Below, one piece after another: positions 17,457 to 25,108 of a DNA stretch of 47,626 nucleotides. A model generated the notes under the pieces. That model saw only the letters and a program-made list of their open reading frames with translations. It was not told the origin of the DNA and searched no databases. Both the position numbers and the translations under genes were made by a program. Source of the DNA: Gammaproteobacteria bacterium (GTDB taxonomy: Bacteria; Pseudomonadota; Gammaproteobacteria; Pseudomonadales; Alcanivoracaceae); the NCBI GenBank assembly GCA_018067045.1, contig JAGPVL010000030.1, positions 1 through 47,626 on the forward strand, read 5' to 3'. Position 1 is the stretch's first letter. Each line of letters opens with the position of its first letter.

Positions 17457-18192
17457 TCGTCGCCTATTACTCGTGACCGCAGCGACAGGCCTTCTGGTCT
17501 TGTCTGGCTGTGCCAGCAAGCAGGTAGGCACGGGGCTAGAAGGCGGCGGCAAACACGTATCAAAGTACGCAGATCAACGTGATCCGTTAGGCGACGTTAC
17601 CAACAGCGACGCGATTCATGTTCCTCCTGTACCGCACGCCCCTTCAGCCGAGGGTCCGGCGCAAAAGGCAATGCCGCAATATGCGCAAGCGCTGCAATCT
17701 ATTCGCAAGGGTGAATTGGATAAAGCCCTCATCATGCTGCAGTCCTTAAGCGCACAATACCCACAACTTTCAGGACCGCTCGTAAACCAAGGCCTGATTT
17801 ACTGGAAACAAGAAAACTATGGCGACGCCCAAGCGGTGTTAGAGCAAGCACTTACCGTTAACGCGAGCAACCCCTACGCACACAACCTGCTCGGTCTAGT
17901 GTTACGTGAGCAAGGAAAATTTTCTGAGGCGCGCCAACATTACGAGGCGGCGCTGCAACTCGATCCACAGTACGCACGCGCACACTTTAACCTTGGCGTC
18001 CTTGCTGAACTCTACTTGCAGGATTTACCGCTTGCGCTCAATCACTTCCGCGCGTATCAATCACTACAAAAAGAACCAGACCAAACTGTCTCGAATTGGG
18101 TCATTGATTTGCAGCGACGCGCTCCGGCCGCCGCACCACCGGCTGCGTTAGCCTCACCCGATGTTGCTAACCCCGCTCAAGAGGTCAACTAA
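17437..18192 (+). CDS. Second TPR lipoprotein of the ExbBDD locus
   Basis: 251 residues. The lipobox is VLSGC (Cys25) followed by Ala-Ser, so it is predicted to be anchored in the outer membrane. Residues about 70-210 hold three to four TPRs, clearest in PYAHNLLGLVLREQGKFSEA and the following ARAHFNLGVLAELYLQDLPL. The short C-terminal tail is Pro/Ala rich. It is similar in scale to PilW/NlpI-type pilotins and adaptors, but no specific relation is claimed. The start is inside the end of the 1033-residue gene and the next gene begins 1 bp after its stop. Confidence 0.87.
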   Translation: MSTSFIDRRLLLVTAATGLLVLSGCASKQVGTGLEGGGKHVSKYADQRDPLGDVTNSDAIHVPPVPHAPSAEGPAQKAMPQYAQALQSIRKGELDKALIMLQSLSAQYPQLSGPLVNQGLIYWKQENYGDAQAVLEQALTVNASNPYAHNLLGLVLREQGKFSEARQHYEAALQLDPQYARAHFNLGVLAELYLQDLPLALNHFRAYQSLQKEPDQTVSNWVIDLQRRAPAAAPPAALASPDVANPAQEVN

Positions 18193-18193
18193 T

Positions 18194-18490
18194 ATGAAAC
18201 CCTTGCTCATGGTCAGCTTGCTCGCACTCAGCGGCGTCCTCTGGTCTGCAGATGAAGGACGCGAATCACCGTCTGTTGGTACTAACGTAATTGGCACCCA
18301 GGAAGCGCCTACCGTGCTAAACGTGGTGCCGTGGAAAGACAAAGAAGTAAAGCTGGGAAAAAAGGACCCCACATCATCCTTACTTAACAGAGTTCTTGAG
18401 CCACTGGATCAAGACGTTCTGCTACGTGAAGTGGAGTATTACCGTATTTTGAACCAAGAAGAGCACGGCGACGATTTGTTCTTGGAGTAA
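18194..18490 (+). CDS. Small secreted protein of the ExbBDD locus, unknown family
   Basis: 98 residues from ATG 18194, with GAGGT (18181-18185) 8 nt upstream; an earlier frame start at 18161 is rejected because it precedes the signal peptide. The signal peptide covers about 1-19 (cleavage near LWSA-DEG). The mature protein is about 79 residues, charged, with no cysteine or transmembrane segment. It ends in a probable helix (LDQDVLLREVEYYRILNQEE). No known family is recognised. It is the last gene of the first half of the locus; a 208-bp gap separates it from exbB. Confidence 0.75.
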   Translation: MKPLLMVSLLALSGVLWSADEGRESPSVGTNVIGTQEAPTVLNVVPWKDKEVKLGKKDPTSSLLNRVLEPLDQDVLLREVEYYRILNQEEHGDDLFLE

Positions 18491-18645
18491 CCACCCTCTT
18501 AGAGCAAGGGTCACGCGAACAACGAATCCAACGCCATGCGTAACAAGATTGAGAAGCAAAAACAGTGCGAAACAACATTACGCACGAATGATTAATGCAA
18601 GTCAGGCAAAAGTCTGATAAAAAGCTTCCACTAAATATCTTTTTG

Positions 18646-18664
18646 GCAGCGGGTTTTCCGCTGC
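18646..18664 (+). other. Hairpin in the gap before the ExbB gene
   Basis: GCAGCGG and CCGCTGC form a perfect 7-bp stem with a GTTTT loop, 34 bp upstream of the ExbB start. There is no T-run behind it, so it is unlikely to stop transcription fully. It might protect a processed mRNA end or attenuate read-through between the two halves of the locus. The rest of 18491-18698 shows no convincing promoter to me. Confidence 0.5.
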
Positions 18665-18698
18665 TGGGGAAAATAACAACACCAGTCAGGAGATTTCC

Positions 18699-19418
18699 AT
18701 GTCTAACGCCGTGTCCCTAGATCCCGCCAGCGTACAAGTTGCGGCTGATCCCGGTCTTGTTCAAGTCATGATTAGCTTTATTCAAGACGGGGGCTTCTTC
18801 ATGTACCCCATTTTGGTGGTTCTCGCGATCGGCCTCGGCATCGTTATCGAACGGGTTCTTTACCTGCAAATCACGAAAAACCGCAATAAAAAGGTCTGGG
18901 ATCAAGTTTACCCATTAATTTCGAAAGGTCAGTTCCGTCAAGCACTGGACTCCGTAAAAGATAGCAACACCGGTATTGGCCGCGTTGTTGCTTACGGTTT
19001 AGAGCGCGCCAAAATCAGCCGTCGTCACGACGACATTGAACTGGCGATGGAAGAAGGACTGATGGAAGTTCTGCCGCGCCTTGAGACACGTACTTCCTAC
19101 ATCTCAACGCTGGCAAACATTGCCACCCTACTCGGTCTACTCGGTACTATTATCGGTTTGATTCAAGCGTTTACCGCAGTAGCAAACGCAGACCCAGCGG
19201 AAAAAGCCGACCTGCTTTCAGCGTCTATTTCAGTTGCGATGAACACGACGGCATTTGGTCTGATCGCCGCGATCCCACTGATACTTTCATTCTCGTTCAT
19301 TAGCTCGATGACCAACAAAGTCGTCGACAGCATGGAAATGGCATCAGTGAAATTCCTGAACGCCTTTCGACAGGTAGTTGCTCAGCAAGAGCAACGCAAC
19401 AACTCCGACGGCCAGTAA
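18699..19418 (+). CDS. MotA/TolQ/ExbB-type proton channel protein
   Basis: 239 residues with the three-helix TolQ/ExbB plan: TM1 about 32-54, cytoplasmic loop about 55-135, TM2 about 136-158 (LANIATLLGLLGTIIGLIQA) and TM3 about 182-204 (MNTTAFGLIAAIPLILSFSF). The channel threonines are in place in TM2 (Thr150) and TM3 (Thr183/184). In this family a pentamer of this protein surrounds an ExbD/TolR dimer and uses the proton gradient. A clear SD (CAGGAGATT) precedes the ATG. It starts the motor half of the locus, followed by two ExbD genes and a TonB-like gene. Confidence 0.95.
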   Translation: MSNAVSLDPASVQVAADPGLVQVMISFIQDGGFFMYPILVVLAIGLGIVIERVLYLQITKNRNKKVWDQVYPLISKGQFRQALDSVKDSNTGIGRVVAYGLERAKISRRHDDIELAMEEGLMEVLPRLETRTSYISTLANIATLLGLLGTIIGLIQAFTAVANADPAEKADLLSASISVAMNTTAFGLIAAIPLILSFSFISSMTNKVVDSMEMASVKFLNAFRQVVAQQEQRNNSDGQ

Positions 19419-19463
19419 GTAAAAGCCTGTTGGATTCCGTTCACCTGTTGTTAAGGAGCCGGT

Positions 19464-19976
19464 ATGCGGCGTAAGCGTTCGCGTATTACCGAGGAAGAAC
19501 TGAACATCACAACCTTTCTCAATTTGATGGTTGTGCTGATTCCGTTTCTGCTGCTCAATGCCGTGTTCGCGCAAGTTGCAATTTTGCAATTGAACTTGCC
19601 ATCGAACGAGGCTGCGCCCCCCTCGGAAGACGAAAAACCCAAGTTGGCATTAGAAGTCGTGATCTACGAAGACCGTTATGTGGTTAATGATCGCAATACA
19701 GGGCCAATGAAAGACATTATTAATGTCGATGCACAACACGACGCTTTGGCGTTGCGTGATTTTCTAATCCAAGTGAAACAAAAATTCCCTGATATCAACT
19801 CAGTCACATTATTGTGTGAAGACACCACGCCTTACGAGTTGATGATTCAAACGATGGACGCTGCGCGTTATTACCGCGCGGAGGTTAACGGACAATCCAT
19901 CAAACGTGAGCTGTTCCCGGATATCGGTATCGGCTCTGCACCGGTTGATGCACGTAGTGCTGGAGGTGACGCATGA
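19464..19976 (+). CDS. ExbD/TolR-like protein with Asn at the proton-carrier position
   Basis: 170 residues: short cytoplasmic N-terminus, one membrane helix (about 15-36) and a periplasmic domain. The helix begins NITTFLNLMVVLIPFLLLN. Aligned by eye to ExbD/TolR helices of the form N-V-T-P-F-I-D-V-M-L-V-L, the invariant Asp is Asn20 here (codon AAT). The periplasmic part has the usual VTLLCEDTTPYELMIQTMDA block, so it is a genuine family member and not a pseudogene. It likely pairs with the Asp-bearing paralogue encoded next, whose ATG overlaps this stop (ATGA). AAGGAG (19453-19458) lies at the right distance from ATG 19464. Confidence 0.92.
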   Translation: MRRKRSRITEEELNITTFLNLMVVLIPFLLLNAVFAQVAILQLNLPSNEAAPPSEDEKPKLALEVVIYEDRYVVNDRNTGPMKDIINVDAQHDALALRDFLIQVKQKFPDINSVTLLCEDTTPYELMIQTMDAARYYRAEVNGQSIKRELFPDIGIGSAPVDARSAGGDA

Positions 19977-20485
19977 AAATGTCATCCCGCGCGAAACGTA
20001 TGAATCGCCGCCATGGCCGCAACGGTGCAGGTGCGTCCCTAAGCCTGACGTCACTGATGGATATCTTCACCATCTTGGTGTTCTTCCTGTTGGTAAACTC
20101 AAACAATAATCAGCAACCGCCAGACAACAAAGACATCGTGCTGCCTAAATCAACAGCCCAGGAAGTACCGAAAGATGTGCTCACTATTCAGATTAGTGCG
20201 AACGATATTATCGTTCAAAACTATCGCGTAGCGGGCACACAAGATGTTCTGGCCATGGAAGACGATATCGTCGTCGCGATTGTTGACGAGCTCAACGCGC
20301 GCGCTGCACGTAGCGCGCCAGTGATCAACGAAAACGGCGTACCTGAGCGTGAAGTCATGGTCTTGGCAGATCGTGAAACGCCCTATGCATTAATCAAGAA
20401 AATCATGGTCAGCTGTACTCAAACTGAATACAGCAAGATCTCCTTTGCCGTGCTACGCAAGTCGGACGAGGAGGACGAAGGATGA
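19973..20485 (+). CDS. ExbD/TolR-like protein with the conserved Asp
   Basis: 170 residues. A basic N-terminus (RAKRMNRRHGR) is followed by the membrane helix SLTSLMDIFTILVFFLLVN. Asp30 is the protonatable residue of the ExbD/TolR family. The periplasmic domain ends with EVMVLADRETPYALIKKIMV, matching the family's C-terminal block. It shares plan and length with the preceding gene but little sequence, so they are old paralogues. The start overlaps the previous stop (ATGA) and the stop overlaps the next start (ATGA), which favours stoichiometric translation. Confidence 0.95.
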   Translation: MKMSSRAKRMNRRHGRNGAGASLSLTSLMDIFTILVFFLLVNSNNNQQPPDNKDIVLPKSTAQEVPKDVLTIQISANDIIVQNYRVAGTQDVLAMEDDIVVAIVDELNARAARSAPVINENGVPEREVMVLADRETPYALIKKIMVSCTQTEYSKISFAVLRKSDEEDEG

Positions 20486-21414
20486 CACAGAAGAACAAGA
20501 ATAATACCAACACTGTTGCAAACGGCCGTCTACCTTGGGACAGCCTCCCCGGCGACCGGCTGCGCCAGTGGAGCATCTTGATTCTCTTGGCTCTCTTGAG
20601 CTTGCTACTGATCGTTCTTATCGAATTAACACCTAAAGTTGAAAAAGATCGTTTCGCCGAACAGGAAGTGCCTGATCGTCTGGCGAAGCTGGTGCTGGAG
20701 CGCAAGAAAGAAATACCGCCTCCGCCACCAGAGCCAGAAGTCGAGCCGGAGCCAGAACCTGAACCCGAAGAAAAGCCCAAGGAAGAACCCAAGGAAGAGC
20801 CTAAGCCTAAGGAAGTTGCCAAGGCCCGAGAGAAAGCGAAGAAAGAGCTAAAGGTGTTTGAAGATTCGCTGTCTGGATTGCGCGATCTTGCCCCAGTGCT
20901 CAACAATCGCAACCTGCGTAAGGGCGGCAGCGAGGCAGCTAAAATCGATAACTCGCGCAACATGATCACCAGTCGCGCAGGCACCGGTTCCGGCGGTATA
21001 TCCTCCGCCAGCGTATCCAGCAGTGGCGGCGGCGGTGGCAACCTCGCCGTCGGTGAAATTGCACAGGTGGAAAGCTCAATCAATCAAGAGGCCGCAACCG
21101 TTCGGACATCGGCGCAAGGGAAAAGCGTACGAACCGACGAGCAGATTAGAATCGTCTTGGACCGCTATGTGGGTAAATTCAACAGTGCGTACCAACGCGG
21201 CTTACGCAGCAACCCTGCCATGCAAGGCACGGTGGTACTGTGGTTGGAGGTTGCACCTGACGGAACGGTCACCAATGTTAGTATCAAGTCGAGCGAGCTG
21301 GGCGACCCAGACCTAGAACGCAAGATTGTCTTGATAGCTAGCTTAATGGACTTCGGTGCGCTACCGGTTGAGGTTTGGAAGGGGAACATGCCACTTAACT
21401 TCTTCCCGCGCTAA
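20482..21414 (+). CDS. TonB-like energy transducer with AgmX/PglI-type C-terminal domain
   Basis: 310 residues. A cytoplasmic N-terminus is followed by one membrane anchor (about 30-48), a Pro/Glu/Lys-rich spacer (about 77-125, with PPPPPEPEVEPEPEPEPEEK), a Gly/Ser-rich stretch (165-190) and a C-terminal beta domain (about 222-310) with NPAMQGTVVLWLEVAPDGTV. That last domain resembles the AgmX/PglI C-terminal family known from myxobacterial motility proteins more than classical TonB, although the overall plan is TonB-like. It should link the inner-membrane ExbB/ExbD motor to something in the periplasm or outer membrane. It is the last gene of the locus, before a strong terminator. Confidence 0.9.
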   Translation: MTQKNKNNTNTVANGRLPWDSLPGDRLRQWSILILLALLSLLLIVLIELTPKVEKDRFAEQEVPDRLAKLVLERKKEIPPPPPEPEVEPEPEPEPEEKPKEEPKEEPKPKEVAKAREKAKKELKVFEDSLSGLRDLAPVLNNRNLRKGGSEAAKIDNSRNMITSRAGTGSGGISSASVSSSGGGGGNLAVGEIAQVESSINQEAATVRTSAQGKSVRTDEQIRIVLDRYVGKFNSAYQRGLRSNPAMQGTVVLWLEVAPDGTVTNVSIKSSELGDPDLERKIVLIASLMDFGALPVEVWKGNMPLNFFPR

Positions 21415-21429
21415 ACTTCCAACAGGCAC

Positions 21430-21468
21430 AAAAAAGCCGGCATACGATTGTGTATGCCGGCTTTTTTT
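21430..21468 (+). terminator. Terminator ending the ExbBDD locus
   Basis: AAAAAAGCCGGCATAC pairs with GTATGCCGGCTTTTTT around a short GATTGT loop, followed by TTTTTTT. A run of A on the other side makes it bidirectional. Confidence 0.92.
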
Positions 21469-21538
21469 GTGGCCACTGTGTTTAGTTTAAACTTACTGAC
21501 CCTGACTCAGGCGCCCACCTACTAACTCGGACACTTAC

Positions 21539-22174
21539 TCACTGACTAACGGCATCCAACCATTCCGGCAATACAACTTCCGCACCTCGATAATGCTGCG
21601 CAAGTGCCCTTCCCCAACGCACGCCTCGGTGATTAACAGAATGTTGCGCTAACAGGCTCCGCGCTTTGATCTGCACAGCTTGTTTGAACGCACGCAAATT
21701 CTCCGCGCCACCATCCAGATTATCGACCGATACATCAAAGGGATGATTGACGGCAGCACAAAACGTTAACTCCCACGCCTGTGGCAATACTTCTAACGTC
21801 TCAAACTCGCGCTGCTGCTCTGCATTGCGCCCATCTGGCGCATACCAATAGCCATAATCATCGTTCTTACGCCGCGCCTCGCCTGCCACACACCAATGCG
21901 CCACCTCGTGCATGGCCGAGCGAAAATAATCGGCACGATAAAAAATCTTAGCAACGGTATTTCCGTTCTCAGCACTCGCCGCCTGATAGAATGGCTCTGC
22001 CGCGCCACCACACAACTGCGTGCGGAACGTTTGGCCGAAGCATTGCTCAAATAGGCGCTCAAGATCAACACTCACAAAACCACTCTGCATCGCCGAGCGT
22101 TTAGATGACGATGGGGCAGACAATGGCTGTGTTAATTGTGGCATCGATAATTGCGTTAAAGTAACGCTCCGCAT
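21539..22174 (-). CDS. epmC: Elongation factor P hydroxylase EpmC
   Basis: 211 residues (E. coli EpmC/YfcM about 182). EpmC hydroxylates the beta-lysylated Lys of EF-P. Family landmarks are the metal-binding block MHEVAHWCVAGEARRKNDDY, then GYWYAPDGRNAEQQREFE, PQAWELTFCAA and FDVSVDNLDGG. The first 28 residues are extra compared with E. coli. However, the ATG at 22174 has a good GAGGT ribosome-binding site, whereas the internal Met29 (22090) has none, so I keep the long start. EpmA, EpmB and EF-P are not in the window. It is divergent from the MATE gene with only 16 bp between starts. Confidence 0.92.
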   Translation of the reverse strand: MRSVTLTQLSMPQLTQPLSAPSSSKRSAMQSGFVSVDLERLFEQCFGQTFRTQLCGGAAEPFYQAASAENGNTVAKIFYRADYFRSAMHEVAHWCVAGEARRKNDDYGYWYAPDGRNAEQQREFETLEVLPQAWELTFCAAVNHPFDVSVDNLDGGAENLRAFKQAVQIKARSLLAQHSVNHRGVRWGRALAQHYRGAEVVLPEWLDAVSQ

Positions 22175-22190
22175 TCAGGAACCTCGGCTA

Positions 22191-23543
22191 GTGCTACATC
22201 TTTTTTCCACCGCGCAACGCACTGAAGTGCGCGCGCAGCTACTACTCGCCCTGCCCATTCTCGGCGGCCAACTGGCACAAACCGCCAATGGCTTTGTCGA
22301 TACCGTGATGGCAGGCCGCGTTTCCGCCGTTGACCTCGCTGCCGTTGCCGTTGGCGCCAGCATCTGGGTGCCCGCCTATTTATTTATGACCGGCATACTC
22401 ATGAGTGCCACGCCGATTTTGGCGCGCACCCTCGGCGCGCAAGAATATCATCGCGTCAATCCGATTGCCCAGCAAAGCCTATGGCTGGCGCTATTGATCG
22501 GCACCGCGATGGCACTGGTACTACGCAGCATAGCGCCAGTGCTCACCTGGATGGAGGTCGACGAGCAGATCAGACCGCTGGTATCAGGTTATTTGAACGC
22601 CCTTAGTTGGGGAATGCCCGGTGCGGCACTCTTTCTGGCATTACGTAGCTATACGGAAGCCATGTCTCACACCCGCCCCGTGCTCTGGATTAGCGTGATC
22701 GGCTTGCTTATTAACATCCCCACCAACTACGTACTCATTTACGGCAAGCTCGGCTTTCCAGCACTCGGCGGCGTCGGCTGTGGCTGGGCCACCGCCATCG
22801 TGATGTGGTCTATGGCCGCCATGATGGCGTTCTATATTGCCCGCCATCCGAGCTACGACAGTGCACGCCTAAATCTAAAAAAACTCATCGTGGAGCCGGC
22901 GACAATCATTTATATCGCTCGCCTTGGGCTGCCCGTGGGCCTCACAATTTTCTTTGAAGTCAGTATCTTCTCGGTAATTGCACTACTCATCAGCACCCTC
23001 GGCCCAACCATTGTCGCAGGCCACCAGATCGCACTCAATTTCGCGTCGTTAATCTTTATGATTCCACTCAGCCTCGCGCTTGCCGTCACCGTACGGGTTG
23101 GTCTCGCACGAGGAGAAGCGAGTGCTGCTGGCGCAAGACTGGCCATCCATTGCGCTATGCTGATGGCGATCATTGTCGGTGTTAGCGCCGCCATACTGCT
23201 GTTCGCTTTACGTCATCACGTACCGCTGCTCTACACCACCAATATTGACGTTCAAATGCTTGCCTCGCAGTTGCTACTGTTCGCCGCCCTCTACCAGATA
23301 TCCGATGCCTGGCAGGTCACCGCCAACGGCGCCTTACGCGGCTACGAAGATACCGCCGCACCCATGCTCATCACTCTGTTCGCTTACTGGGGGCTTGGCC
23401 TGCCGATTGGCTACCTACTTGGCCTAACGGATCTTATCCGCCCTGCTATGGGCCCTGAGGGCTTCTGGATCGGGTTGCTTTGCGGCCTCACCGTCGCCGC
23501 GATCATGCTAAGCCTACGATTGCGGCGACGATTGCATCAGTAA
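22191..23543 (+). CDS. MATE family multidrug/Na+ exporter (NorM-like)
   Basis: 450 residues from GTG 22191, 10 nt after AGGA; a frame open from 22020 would run through the start of epmC and is rejected. It has 12 predicted membrane helices in two halves. LLALPILGGQLAQTANGFVDTVMAG is typical of the first MATE helix region (given here only by its key residues P, Q, D and MAG); FVDTVMAGRV is a family signature, repeated in diverged form as a second-half helix (EVSIFSVIALLISTLG). The substrate would be cationic drugs or toxins exchanged for Na+ or H+. NorM is about 455 residues, so the gene is complete. Confidence 0.92.
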   Translation: MLHLFSTAQRTEVRAQLLLALPILGGQLAQTANGFVDTVMAGRVSAVDLAAVAVGASIWVPAYLFMTGILMSATPILARTLGAQEYHRVNPIAQQSLWLALLIGTAMALVLRSIAPVLTWMEVDEQIRPLVSGYLNALSWGMPGAALFLALRSYTEAMSHTRPVLWISVIGLLINIPTNYVLIYGKLGFPALGGVGCGWATAIVMWSMAAMMAFYIARHPSYDSARLNLKKLIVEPATIIYIARLGLPVGLTIFFEVSIFSVIALLISTLGPTIVAGHQIALNFASLIFMIPLSLALAVTVRVGLARGEASAAGARLAIHCAMLMAIIVGVSAAILLFALRHHVPLLYTTNIDVQMLASQLLLFAALYQISDAWQVTANGALRGYEDTAAPMLITLFAYWGLGLPIGYLLGLTDLIRPAMGPEGFWIGLLCGLTVAAIMLSLRLRRRLHQ

Positions 23544-23547
23544 TCGG

Positions 23548-24009
23548 TCAGCCAGCGTCCGCTAAACACTTCGTCGCAGCCAACCAACGGAAGTAGCACT
23601 CGGGTAGCCACGGACGGCCACTGAGTAAGTGATTAAGGTATTCTCGGGAAGGCTTCAGGCCGTCACGCCGCCAATGTGCATTGGCGATATAGACCCATGT
23701 CCATACAGGACCCGATGACGTCATCACCTCTACTTTTTCACGCCGATAGCGTTCCGGCCAATGCTCGAATGGGTCCATACGAAGAATCTCAGCGGCCGCC
23801 TCTAATTGATAGAGCACGCCGTGCACTAGCTCACCCCCAGCCTCGACAATATTGGCAAACGCGGCGCCTTGCTGGTCAGCTGCACGCTTGTCAAAACGCA
23901 GCGCCCAGCCACTGAGTTGAGCCCCCTGCGTGGACCGGTAACGCATCCCGCGCGTCGCCATACGCACGGGGTTCATATTGCTGCCGTAGGCAAAATAATA
24001 ATCACTCAT
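23548..24009 (-). CDS. Gamma-glutamylcyclotransferase (AIG2-like) family protein
   Basis: 153 residues from ATG 24009 (MSDYYFAYGSN); an upstream ATG at 24033 would add eight residues, and neither has a strong ribosome-binding site. YFAYGSNM is the substrate-pocket loop of the family. Later LVHGVLYQL is the typical strand, and the catalytic Glu is most likely in DPFEHWPERYRREKVEV, which corresponds to the family's 'YEG..YRR..V' block. The enzyme would make 5-oxoproline from gamma-glutamyl compounds; its real substrate is unknown. The stop lies 4 bp from the convergent MATE gene. Confidence 0.85.
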   Translation of the reverse strand: MSDYYFAYGSNMNPVRMATRGMRYRSTQGAQLSGWALRFDKRAADQQGAAFANIVEAGGELVHGVLYQLEAAAEILRMDPFEHWPERYRREKVEVMTSSGPVWTWVYIANAHWRRDGLKPSREYLNHLLSGRPWLPECYFRWLAATKCLADAG

Positions 24010-24261
24010 ATAACGTCCATAACGCTTATCCATTAAGCATCAGCCGATGCCCGTTTCAATCGCCAACCTAGACCCCAAAAAATCATAAAATACGGGCCCT
24101 AACGCGCATTCGTTCCCTCCCAGAGACCGCTCATCAACAAATCACCTTGTCAGTTCGCGTCAGCCGGTTTAGGGTTTAAGTGACATGAGGCGCTGCCGAG
24201 CGACGTCCCTTGACCTCGCCGTCACACTCTTGTCAGCCTGGTCACGCGAAAGGATAAACTC

Positions 24262-24966
24262 ATGCGCCACCAGCCAACGACCTCAGCAGGCAGTAACCAC
24301 CGCAGCAACGTTATTCCATTGTTTGCCCGCGGCGAACCCGCCCGACCGCGCATTCTGCGTATATCCCCTGAATGCGATGGCATCGAGCTGCTTTACTCTA
24401 ACGATAACCATCCCGATAAACTGTTTTCACTGCGCGTATTGTGCTGGGCAATTCATGACGACGATGAAGTCATTGCCATGGTGCCTTGGCTTGGCAAGGT
24501 TGTCGCTGCGAATGCGCTCGAAGACCCACTCAATGGCCGCTGGGAAGGCTATCGCCTCGCCGATGGCGATCACCTTTTTAGCACACCTCCACGGCACAAA
24601 TTTGAAGAGCTTCAAGCCGCCGTCGGCTTCTTTGGCAAACCCACGGAACAGCAAGACAATATCCAAGAAATCCCAGACACCATAGGCACCCATGCGGTGT
24701 TTTCAGCGGACGATTTCCAAACCGTGCGTCTCATTGAAATAGTTAGCTGGCGCCTCACAGGCAGCGGCGAGCTATTGGCCATGTACGCCGACGAAGAAGA
24801 AGTCACCAATACTCCTGTGTTAGCCGGAGACCCATGCCTAAAGGCCGCACAGCAGCAAAAGGATTTCCGTTACTTCTTTCAACACAACATCGCCAATCGA
24901 ATTAAAGAAAGAGACCCCGAAGCGTTAGCAGCGCTATCGCTGCTCAGCGAGGATGACGAGGCGTGA
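24262..24966 (+). CDS. Hypothetical cytoplasmic protein
   Basis: 234 residues from ATG 24262 with AAAGGA upstream. I do not recognise it. There is no signal peptide or membrane helix. The first 25 residues are polar and probably disordered. Two similar-looking segments may reflect a duplication: LFSLRVLCWAIHDDDEVIAM (about 54-73) and VRLIEIVSWRLTGSGELLAM (about 155-174) share the pattern hydrophobic strand, W-x-[IL], acidic or polar turn, E-[VL][IL]AM. The C-terminus is helical and acidic. It stands alone, ending in a clear terminator. Confidence 0.78.
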   Translation: MRHQPTTSAGSNHRSNVIPLFARGEPARPRILRISPECDGIELLYSNDNHPDKLFSLRVLCWAIHDDDEVIAMVPWLGKVVAANALEDPLNGRWEGYRLADGDHLFSTPPRHKFEELQAAVGFFGKPTEQQDNIQEIPDTIGTHAVFSADDFQTVRLIEIVSWRLTGSGELLAMYADEEEVTNTPVLAGDPCLKAAQQQKDFRYFFQHNIANRIKERDPEALAALSLLSEDDEA

Positions 24967-24990
24967 AAATGAAAGAAGCATAAACGAAGC

Positions 24991-25023
24991 AATAAAAAGC
25001 CGGCAATCTGCCGGCTTTTTATT
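24991..25023. terminator. Bidirectional terminator
   Basis: AATAAAAAGCCGGC and GCCGGCTTTTTATT are perfect complements around AATCT. It serves the preceding plus-strand gene and the minus-strand antiporter operon that ends at 25109. Confidence 0.9.
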
Positions 25024-25108
25024 GCTTAATGTTCCTAACATTTCAACCTTCGCCGCTATCATCTAGTTGAATTCGGCAACCCTCTCGTCTACCGACTGTT
25101 CCTGCCAA

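Noticed and set aside
20409-21083. Long minus-strand frame (224 residues) opposite the TonB-like gene
   Set aside because: Its Gly/Ser-rich composition is just the antisense of the Pro/Glu spacer codons; the plus-strand gene is well supported.
11863-21414. Zorya-type antiphage system or a TonB siderophore-uptake locus
   Set aside because: No ZorC/D/E-like nuclease or helicase genes and no receptor or periplasmic binding protein; the partners are TPR lipoproteins.
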